Below, piece by piece: positions 56,182 to 64,000 of a DNA stretch of 64,000 bases; positions within the stretch are counted from its first letter, which is position 1; the number at the start of each line of letters is the position of its first letter. Source of the DNA: Balaenoptera acutorostrata (Eukaryota > Chordata > Mammalia > Artiodactyla > Balaenopteridae); NCBI RefSeq assembly GCF_949987535.1, contig NC_080075.1, positions 1,550,001-1,614,000 on the forward strand. Direction: 5' to 3'. The notes beneath the pieces were generated by a model. That model did not search any database and had not been told where the DNA came from. It worked only from the letters and a program-made list of their open reading frames with translations. The translations under genes were made by a program, and so were the position numbers.

Positions 56182-56612
56182 TTCTTCTTCATATTCTTTA
56201 CCCATATTTATTACAGAATACTGAGTAGAGTTCCCTGTGCTGTATAGTAGGTCCTTGTTGGCTATCGATTTTATATACAGTAGTGTGTGTATGTTAATCC
56301 CAAGCTCCTAATTTATCCCTCCCCCGGCGTTTCCCCTTTGGTAACCATACGTTTGTTTTTGAAATCTGTGAATGTGTTTCTGTTTTGTAAATAAGTTCAT
56401 TTGTATCATATTTTAAAAATCAGATTCCACATATGAGTGATATCATATGATATTTGTCTTTCTCTGTCTGACTTACTTCACTTAGTATGAGCATCTCCAG
56501 GTCCATCCATGTTGCTGCAAATGGTATTATTTTGTTCTTTTTTATGGCTGAGTAATATCCTATTGTATATATGCACCACATCTTCTTTATCCATTCCTCT
56601 GTCGATGGACAT
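56056..56612 (-). mobile_element. LINE-1 3' end (5'-truncated)
   Basis: Antisense L1 3' UTR from the T/A-rich tail (56060), interrupted by a (TA)n run at 56137-56178, into the ORF2 C-terminus. The 56420-56671 frame encodes C-terminal ORF2p residues such as EEWIKKMWCIYTIGYYSAIKKN, in reading order. Not inverted. Confidence 0.92.
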
Positions 56613-57739
56613 TTTTTTTTGTTTTGATCTGTGTTTTGAAGACTCAGGAGGCCAGCGTTTGTGAAGGGCATAGAAGACCTTGTGGAGAGGAACTATTTTA
56701 ACTGGAGAACCAGGAATCTGCATGTTGAGAACAAAGTGTGAAGGCTTTGTTAGCCTTTTTTTTTGCATTTAGCGCCTTAACATCGTCATATTTTCTCTGA
56801 CATCAAGTTGTCATCCTCAGTAATTTGGGGGAAACTCCTTTGGGAAAGCACCTTAAATGTCATCACCTTTGGAGTCTTTTGGAACTACTCCATATTCCCA
56901 TTCTGAATTTCCACAATCTCTTCTCTGACTTCATCTTTCACTTTCCTACTCTGCACGTCTGTGTCTCAGTCTTCCCCATTTCAATTCCGTGTACCCCAGC
57001 CAGGTAACCCCTGTCCAGATTTCATTTGCCTCTCCTCCTCCTCCTCTGGATTGTAGATGAGCCCTGTACTCATTGCCAGAGTAACATTGTTGATTTTCTC
57101 ATCACTTCTCCACAGTTTCCTACTGTTTGTTCCTTGCCAACCATCAACCCTATATAATGTACACAGCCTACTTTCTTTGATGCTAGAATTCAAGGCACTG
57201 GTGGTTGAAGGCACTAAACTATCCATTGGATTTGCCACAGATGTACCATGTGGTCCATTATTCTGCAGATATTTAACGCTGTGCATGATAAAATTTTACT
57301 TTTCTACTAATCTTATTTGACTGAAGATCTTTGTTTTTATCACTAGCTGAAAACCCAGCAAAATATTTCTTAGTGGAAGCCGACAAAATCCTCGTACATC
57401 TGTTCACTGTCTTAACTTTAAGCCTATGTTAAATACATCTGCTCCCAATTTGCTAAGAACCTTCATCCGTTCCAGTGGATTCTTCCCTCTTTGTTGACCC
57501 CTGTCCTTTGCTACTTCCCACATACATATATAAGTATGTCCAAATGTCTTTTATCTTAAATACACACACTTCCCTGTACCCCGATCATGCTCAAGCCATC
57601 CCAAACTATGTGTAATCTTCCAGCCTTTGCTCATGTGTCTCCCTTTGCCTGAAATGCCATCCTCTTCGTCATCTGGATATTACATCATCAGTCTCTCTCT
57701 CTCTCTCTCTTTGAACACTTTCTTACTTTTTGAAACCTC
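56613..57739. other. Unique DNA with a short (CT)n, no gene seen
   Basis: A (CT)n run lies at 57691-57712. Frames of 60-101 codons show no family resemblance. Confidence 0.45.
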
Positions 57740-58617
57740 AAACTGTTAGAAGCTCACTGGAATATTTCTAACCTCAGTTCAGGAATCAGCCATTTCTCCA
57801 GGGAACCCTGTTTCCTTTTATTGGATAATGGTGTTAGAAACCAAGGATGGTGCACTGGGTGTGCTCATTAGTACTGGGGTGCCACTGTCAATGAACTATC
57901 TCAGCTGACAGAGCAAGGAAATATACGTGCACATACTAACCCCTGGTACACGTATTTATAAATAATTCTCTATATAACTATTTGTGATTAGAGTAAGCTC
58001 TAGTCCATTTCCATGTGGGTCATTCTAGGCTCCCCCCTTGCTTATCTGTGACCTCTCCCTCCAACAGTGAGAAAAGGGGCTCATACCATCCACGAATCAT
58101 TTACATAATTTTTTTTCATTCCAATGTACATGTATAGCAGTATCAGAATTCTTAAACTTACTCCTGAGGGATACAACTTTATCAACTGGAGTGCAGGTCT
58201 TGTGGACAATTTCTTTTGTCTTTAATTTTGCAGACTCTTCTCATTTTCGAAGTTACTTAGATCATCACCTTTTCTCCCCATCCCTTTAGTGAGATTGTTT
58301 CATATATTTAGAATACAAATTGTTGTCAAATTCTGCCTTCCATTCTATGACTCAACCAATTTGTTAAAAAAGTTTTTTAAAAATATGCATGCATTCGTTA
58401 AGTTTCACTCTTTGTGCTGCAAAGTTCAGTGGGTTTTGACAAATGCATAGGGTCTATGTCTAAAATAACAGTGTCCCACAGAACAGTACACCCCCAAAAC
58501 AGTCCCCTGTGCTACCCCTATTTCATCCTCCTTGAACATCAGGCAGTCCCTGATCTTTTTACAGTCTCTGCCTTTTCCAAGATATCACATAATTGGAATC
58601 ATACAGTATGTAGCATT
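57740..58617 (-). mobile_element. Old L1M 3' UTR-type repeat
   Basis: Antisense words 'catttctccagggaaccctg', 'agaaaccaaggatggtgcac', 'actggggtgccactgtcaat', 'gttttgacaaatgcataggg', 'cataattggaatcatacagt'. It shares its left words with 23600-23790. Confidence 0.65.
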
Positions 58618-58842
58618 TAAAGAAATTTTTTATTGGGGTATAGGTGATTTACAATGTTGTGTTAGTTTCAGGTGTACAGCAAAGTGAATCAGTTATGCGT
58701 ATACCTATATCCACTCCTTTTTAGATTGTTTTCCCATGGGATTGACATATACACACTACTATATATAAAATAGATAACTAATAAGGACCTACTGCATAGC
58801 ACAGGGAACTCTACTCAATACTCTGTAATGGCCTATATGGAA
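58618..58842. mobile_element. Twin-primed (5'-inverted) LINE-1 3' fragment
   Basis: 58618-58740 is L1 3' UTR on the minus strand (attggggtataggtgattta, gtttcaggtgtacagcaaag). From 58741 the sequence is L1 3' UTR on the plus strand (tactatatataaaatagata, agcacagggaactctactca). Both halves come from the last about 400 bases of L1. It is inserted in an old antisense L1M. Confidence 0.85.
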
Positions 58843-59096
58843 TTGAGAGCTGGTATTTCTTCCCTAAGTTTGTAGGGTGCACCAGTGAAGGCATCTGAGC
58901 CTGACGTTTTCTTTGTTGGAAGGTTATTCATGATTCCACTTCTTTAACAGATACAGGCCTATTCAGATTATCTTATTTCTCCTTGTGGGAGTCTTGGTAG
59001 CTTGTATCTTTCAAGGAAGTCATCACATTTCTGGGCATAGAGTTCTTCATAGTATTTCTTTTTTTTTTTTTCACTTTTACCATTTTTAAAAATTGT
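58843..59096 (-). mobile_element. Old LINE-1 (L1M) ORF2 fragment
   Basis: Antisense ORF2 words 'gcaccagtgaaggcatctga', 'cattattt-ctccttgtggg', 'gggcatagagttcttcatag'. It continues at 59960 after the next insertion. Confidence 0.7.
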
Positions 59097-59606
59097 ATCA
59101 TTATGTTTTTTACATCTTTATTGGTAAAGGACCTACTGGTCCTTTATTGGAGTATAATTGCTTTACAACGTTGTGTTAGTTTCTGCTTTATAACAAAGTG
59201 AATCAGCTACATGTATACATATATTCCCATATCCCTTCCCTCTTGCGTCTCCCTCCCACCCTCCCTATCCCACCCCTCTAGGTGGTCACAAAGCACAGAG
59301 CTGATCTCCCTGTGCTATGCGGCTGCTTCCCACTAGCTATCTATTTTACATTTGGTAGTGTAATGAGGTATCACCTCATACCGGTCAGAGTGGCCATCAT
59401 CAAAAAATCCACAAACAATAAATGCTGGAGAGGGTGTGGAGAAAAGGGAACCCTCTTGCACTGTTGGTGGGAATGTAAATTGATACAGCCACTATGGAGA
59501 ACAGTATGGAGGTTCCTTAAAAAACTAAAAATAGAACTACCATATGACCCAGCAATCCCACTACTGGGCATATACCCTGAGAAAACCATAATTCAAAAAG
59601 AGTCAT
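59097..59606. mobile_element. Twin-primed (5'-inverted) young LINE-1
   Basis: 59130-59362 is L1 3' UTR on the minus strand, almost collinear with 26600-26820 of the full-length element. At about 59363 it turns to plus-strand ORF2 (atgaggtatcacctcatacc) and reads the Cys-rich C-terminal region, including [18 protein letters not shown]. The frame spanning the join, 59282-59635, is a chimera of 3' UTR antisense, ORF2 and SINE and begins at GTG, so it is not a gene. Confidence 0.92.
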
Positions 59607-59608
59607 GT

Positions 59609-59935
59609 GGGCTTCCCTGGTGGCGCAGTGGTTGAGAATCTGCCTGCCAATGCAGAGGACACGGGTTCGAGCCCTGGTCTGGGAAGATCCCACATGCCAC
59701 GGAGCAACTAAGCCCGTGCGCCACAACTACTGAGCCTGCGCGTCTGGAGCCTGTGCTCCGCAACAAGAGAGGCCGCGATAGTGAGAGGCCCGCGCACCGC
59801 AATGAAGAGTGGTCCCCACTTGCCGCAACTAGAGAAAGCCCTCGCACAGAAACGAAGACTCAACACAGTCATAAATAAATAAATAAAATAAATAAAAGAA
59901 CATGAATTTCTAAAAAAAAAAAAAAGTGAGCATTC
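59609..59935 (+). mobile_element. CHR-type SINE with pol III promoter boxes
   Basis: Plus-strand copy starting gggcttccctggtggcgcag. The A box tggcgcagtgg is at 59621-59631 and the B box ggttcgagccc at 59664-59674, both matching the pol III consensus. The tail is (AAAT)n followed by a 14-base A run near 59922. It lies immediately after the inverted L1 and may have inserted into it, though target-site copies are only partial. Confidence 0.96.
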
Positions 59936-60340
59936 CTGGGGTCAGTAATGATGAAACCACATTCATTTCTGATATTCAATTGTGCCTTCCCTCCTTTGTG
60001 GTGAGATTAGCCTTGTTATAGGTTTATCAATTTTATTAATCTTTTTAAAGAGACTGCTTTGGGTTTACCTATCTCTCTGGTTTTCCTGTTTTCTGATTTC
60101 ATTGATTTCTGTTCTATTTTTATTGTTTTCTTTCTTCTGTATGCTTTAGGCTTAAATTTCCCTTTTTTCTATAAATTCTTAAAGTGAAAGCTTAGATTAT
60201 TGATTTTAGAACTTTATTTTTTTAAATGTATGCATTTTGTGCTATAAATTTCTCACCAACCATGGTTTTCAGTGTAGCTCACAATTTTTTTGATAAGTTA
60301 TATTTTAGTTTTCACACAAAACAATACCACGTGACATGTG
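59936..60340 (-). mobile_element. Old LINE-1 (L1M) ORF2, continuation
   Basis: Antisense words 'ggtttatcaattttattaat', 'tgatttcattgatttctgtt', 'ttctttcttctgtatgcttt', 'gctataaatttctcaccaac'. It continues the copy at 58843-59096. Confidence 0.7.
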
Positions 60341-60345
60341 CTAGA

Positions 60346-60535
60346 CCTGGGTTCCTCTACTGGGGATTATTGATATTTGGGTCAGGCAATCCTTTTTTGT
60401 GACAGGCTGCTCTGTGCATTGCAGGATGTTTAGCAGGATTCCTATCCTCTACTTACTAGATGTCAATGGATATAACAACCAAAATTTCACAAAATATCCC
60501 CTGAGGGACCCTGACACCAGTTGATAATCACTATA
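60346..60535 (-). mobile_element. MER20-like hAT DNA transposon
   Basis: Order matches the complement of MER20: 'gggattattgatatttgggt', 'ctgtgcattgcaggatgttt', 'tactagatgtcaatggatat', 'caccagttgataatcact'. Non-autonomous, no coding capacity. Confidence 0.75.
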
Positions 60536-60540
60536 CTAAA

Positions 60541-60602
60541 TTTCAAATACTAATATCAAATATCAAATATCAAATTTCAAATATACTAATATCAAAATAC
60601 TC
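60541..60602 (+). repeat. Short AAATATC-type minisatellite
   Basis: Six to seven imperfect copies of a roughly 7-8 base aaatatc/aaatttc unit, immediately beside the MER20-like element. Confidence 0.85.
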
Positions 60603-60609
60603 TAGGAGC

Positions 60610-61800
60610 TGAAAATGGATGGACCTAAATGTAGAATGCAAAACTATAAAAACCTCTGGAAAATAGCATAGAAAAAAATCTCAGTGACCTTGGGTTTGGT
60701 GATGATTTTTTGGATATGACACCAAAAACATGATCGACGAAAGAAAAAGTTGATAAGTTGGATTTCATTAAAATTAAAAACTTCTGCTCTGAGAAAAACA
60801 CTGTTAAGGGAATGAAGAGACAAGTCACAGACCAAGAGAAAATATTTGAAAACACATATTGGTAAATGACTTGTATCCAAAATATGCAAAGAACCCTTAA
60901 AACTCAACATTAAGAAAACAAACAACCCAGTTAAAAAAACGGGCAAAAATCTGAATAGATTCTTCACCAGGGAAGACAGAGAGATGTCAAATGAACATAC
61001 AAAAAGATGCTCAACTTCACATGTCCTTAGAAAATTGCAAATTGAAACAATGAGATACCAGTACATGTCTATTAGAATGGCTAGAAGCCAAAAAACCCTG
61101 ACAACCCAAGGCTGGTGAAGATGTGGAACAACAGGAAGTCTTATTTGTTGCCACAGGGAATGCAAAGTGGGGCAGTGACTTTGGAAGGCCGTTCGCTGAT
61201 TTCTTACAAAAGGAAGGGCACTCTTACTATGCGAGTCAGCTATTGACTCAAATGAGTCAAGAACTTCTGTCCACACAAAACACCTGCACTTAAATGTTTA
61301 TTGTGGTTTTATTAATAATTGTTCAAAACTGAAAGTAACTGATATGCCCTTCAGTAGGTAAATGGATGAACAAAGCGTGGTACATCCATATAATGGAATA
61401 TAATTCAGCAATGAAAAGAAGCTATCAAGGCAGGAAAAGACTCAAAAGAAACTTAAATGCAAATTTCTTAGTGAAAGAAGCCAGTCTGAAAAAGCTGTAG
61501 TGTACGATTCCAACTATATGACACTCTGGAAAGGACAAAGCTATGGAAACAGTAAAATGTTCAGTGGTTGCCAGGGTTTGGGGAATGGGGGTGGGAGGGG
61601 TATATAGATAGAGCACAGGGTATTTTTAGCACAGTGAAGTTATTCTGTATGATCCGGTAATGGCAGATACCTGATATTATGCAGTTGTCAAAACCCATAG
61701 AACATACGGCACAAAGAGTGAACCCTAGTGTAGACTCTGGACTTTGTTTAATAATAATGTATCAATGTTACTCATCAGTTGTAACAACTGTACCCCACTA
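60610..61800 (+). mobile_element. Old LINE-1 (L1M) ORF2 3' half and 3' UTR
   Basis: Sense-oriented L1M: 'aaaagttgataagttggatt', 'aaaatatttgaaaacacata', 'gaatagattcttcaccaggg', 'tggctagaagccaaaaaacc', 'tggatgaacaaagcgtggta', then 3' UTR 'gtggttgccagggtttgggg', 'tcaatgttactcatcagttg'. Many lesions. The 210-codon minus-strand frame over it is a shadow. Confidence 0.85.
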
Positions 61801-62010
61801 ATGGAAGAGATTACAAATAAGGGAACTGTGTGCAGGTGCATGAGTATAAATGAAAGTAATTTTTTACTTTCATAAATAAAAGAAATGCTACAGCAGGCTT
61901 GTCCTAGCTTGAATGACTGTGAAAGTGTGAAATAACCCATAGGTCTTTGTTTACTGATTAAGAAAACTAGTGTGTCCATGTGAAGATTTTATTTTATTTT
62001 GTTTTCTAAC
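61801..62010. other. Short unique interval
   Basis: No recognised feature. Confidence 0.4.
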
Positions 62011-62226
62011 TTTTTATTTCATATTGGAGTATAGTTGATTAACAATGTTGTGTTAGTTTCAGGTGTACAACAAAGTGATTCAGTTATACATATACATGTA
62101 TCTATTCTTTTTCAAATTCATTTCCCAATTAGATTGTTACAGAATATTGAGCAGAGTTCCCTGTGCTATCCAGTAGGTCCTTGTTGGTTATCTATTTTAA
62201 ATATAGCAGTGTGTATATGTCAATTT
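62011..62226 (-). mobile_element. LINE-1 3' end fragment
   Basis: Antisense 3' UTR: 'ggagtatagttgattaacaa', 'tttcaggtgtacaacaaagt', 'gagcagagttccctgtgcta', 'gtaggtccttgttggttatc'. 5'-truncated, not inverted. Confidence 0.9.
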
Positions 62227-62463
62227 AAATTGTTGTTATTCGGTTTTCTTTTCTGAAAATGTTGGAAAGTAATGACATTTTCTCTTCAAAAGGGCGTCTT
62301 AGTTAAAAAAAATACTCTGGAGGACATGAACGATGACAACTGTTTTTGCCTAGGATATCAAAGAATATCCATTCTGGGGGCACTTAGGAGAGATCAGAAG
62401 ACCCCCCTGATGTTTTCCTTTCCCTTCTGCTAGCTGGATGCAGAGGACCAATAGCCATTTCAG

Positions 62464-62929
62464 ATGGATGTCCCCAACTTACAGTGTTTTGACTTTACAA
62501 TTTTTTAACCTTACAATGGTGTGAAAGCGATATGCATTTAGTAGAAACTGTCCTTTGAATTTTGAATTTTGATCTTTTCCCAGACTAGTGATACATGGTA
62601 CAATCCTCTCTCGTGATGCTGGGAAGCCCTGCAGTCACAAGGGTGAACGACAGATGTGTACCAAGGCTACCACTCTGCTTTTCACTGTCAGTACAGTAGT
62701 CAATAAATTGCATGAGATACGCAACACTGTATTATAAAATAGCCTTTGTGTTAGATGATTTTGCCCAACTGTAGGCTAAGGCTAGTGCTCTGAGCACGTT
62801 GAAGGTAAGTGAGGCTAAGCTGTGATGTTTGGTAGGTCAGGTGTATTAAATGCATTTCGCCTTGGGATATTTTCAACTTACGTCGGGCTCATTGTGACAT
62901 AGCGCCATCAGTCGAGGGAGATCTGTATG
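62464..62929 (+). mobile_element. Tigger-like (pogo) non-autonomous DNA transposon
   Basis: Near-complete element. The left end 'gatgtccccaacttacagtg' and the right end 'gtcgagggagatctgtatg' are inverted-repeat-like. Between them are family words 'gtgaaagcgatatgcattta', 'gatcttttcccagactagtg', 'gcccaactgtaggctaaggc', 'ggtaggtcaggtgtattaaa'. No transposase frame is present. Confidence 0.75.
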
Positions 62930-64000
62930 TGGGGGTGACCTGAATACCTGGAAGAGAAACAGCTGCCCACCAGGGTCAGCAGCCTATGGGGGTTAGATAA
63001 TGGGAAAATAAAATTCTATCGTGTTTGAGCCGTTTGCATTTTGAGTCTGTTTATTAGAACCGTCTAGCCTCTATTAACAAATACAAGTGACCTGGGGGCA
63101 TCCAGTTTGCATTACTGGAGGAAGGGAGAGTGCGTCATGGGGAAGAGCGATGAACATTTTAAACCCACTGAGTTGGGAACCAATTTTAACCACTGGATAT
63201 TTTTCCAGGACTTCTGATCCTGTCACATTTGAAAAAGTTTCTGTCTAGCAAAAGCTTGTGTCTGGACTTTAAAATTAAAAAAAACACAAAAGTTCCTAAC
63301 CAGTCTACTGCAGTGAATGCTGCTCTGAGACGCACCTGTTCCCAAACTCGGCTTCAGCCTTCAATTATCCCTGCCACACAGAAGTTTCCTTTCTCCGCCT
63401 TTGCCCAAACTTGCCATCAAAGAACCCTTGCCTTACTTCAATATTTCTAATTAACCTTATCGCAGAGTTTCCCTGGGTGGCTTCATCTGTTGCTCAAATG
63501 TTCTTCTTACAGAAATACGGTTAACCTGTGGCTGCACAGCCATGTCACTGAGCAGCCGTCGCCTGGCCTGAGAACCTGAGGCGAGACTTGTCTGGAACGG
63601 AACTCAGACGGAAGACCGCTTGTCTGGATGGTTTGCATAAACACTTTGCTCCCAGAGGTATGTGGACTGATATTTTCTTATACTCTTTCCTTTGCTCGCA
63701 ATACAGGAATTTAATGCCCGTCCTGATGCAGGTTTGTTTACCATCTCTCATAGGTTTAGACATTTAGATCAACAAGAAAAAAATGATACAGATAGCTTAC
63801 TGCTTTTTTCAAAATCGAATAAACTGAATAACATTTTTATTCAAATAGTTAAAATGTTCCAGTGCATACACAGCAGAAAATGTGGCGCTTTAACTTTTGA
63901 TAGAAATGAATTCACGCCGAGCTATTAAGACGTGTTTCCAAAATAACCAATGTGCCGCAGTAACTTCATGAACACACAGCTTCTAATGATCTCCTGTAGA
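62930..64000. other. Unique DNA, no gene seen
   Basis: No recognised repeat. Frames of 72-78 codons have no family resemblance. Confidence 0.45.

Noticed and set aside
59282..59635. 117-codon frame with a Cys-rich motif
   Set aside because: It crosses antisense L1 3' UTR, sense ORF2 and the SINE head, and starts at GTG. It is a junction artefact of the inverted L1.
59609..59680. Possible tRNA gene (A and B boxes present)
   Set aside because: The boxes belong to the tRNA-derived head of a CHR SINE; flanking SINE body and A-rich tail rule out a functional tRNA gene.
60644..61276. 210-codon minus-strand frame
   Set aside because: It is the antisense shadow of an old L1M ORF2 segment that is sense on the plus strand.
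1..64000. CRISPR arrays, operons, ribosome binding sites or bacterial mobile elements
   Set aside because: The window is mammalian by its repeat content; no regularly spaced identical repeats with unique spacers were seen.

Overview
The window reads as mammalian nuclear DNA with no protein-coding host gene that I can support. Base composition is AT-rich. The content is mostly interspersed repeats at several stages of decay, separated by unique sequence. The SINEs at about 5841, 16953, 29412, 36771 and 59609 are tRNA-derived elements of the CHR type found in cetaceans and hippos and, in related forms, in ruminants. No BovB or ruminant-specific SINE is evident, so a cetacean (whale or dolphin) is the most likely source. 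This is an inference from repeat family recognition, not from a gene.

Layout: 1-5.8 kb is mostly unique, with an L1 tail, a GA-rich tract and a MER3-like fragment. 5.8-7.6 kb is a compact rearranged knot: a SINE, microsatellites, an inverted L1 copy with a perfect 92-bp inverted repeat, and a 78-bp direct duplication. 7.6-17.3 kb holds old repeats, an MLT1 LTR, a twin-primed L1, a long CCTT/CCCT tract and a SINE. 17.3-22.6 kb is largely unique and contains one unexplained 195-codon open frame and a GC-rich patch. 22.6-39.6 kb is a LINE-1 stack. Its core is a full-length antisense L1 (26577-33970, 5' end on the right) inserted into an older antisense L1M, with a SINE inserted into the L1 reverse transcriptase region. 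39.6-48.8 kb mixes unique DNA, MIR and L2-age repeats, L1M and MLT1. 48.8-54.2 kb has a TA array, a solo LTR, a GT-rich array and a small CpG cluster with a perfect NRF1 motif. 55.7-62.9 kb is another L1 pile-up, with two inverted insertions, a SINE, MER20-like and Tigger-like elements. The last kilobase is unique.

The only recognisable proteins are those of LINE-1 (ORF1p and ORF2p). In the full-length element both are broken by frameshifts, a nonsense codon and the SINE, so it should not be autonomous. The ORF1 stop codon has also been replaced by TGG, joining the ORF1 tail in frame to ORF2. The most notable structures are the perfect inverted repeat at 6.7-7.1 kb, the inverted duplication at 25.7-26.5 kb, four head-to-head (twin-priming) L1 insertions, and the promoter-like CpG/NRF1 cluster at 52.6 kb. 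I found no evidence for an undescribed gene system. Family names and element boundaries come from memory of consensus sequences and are approximate.
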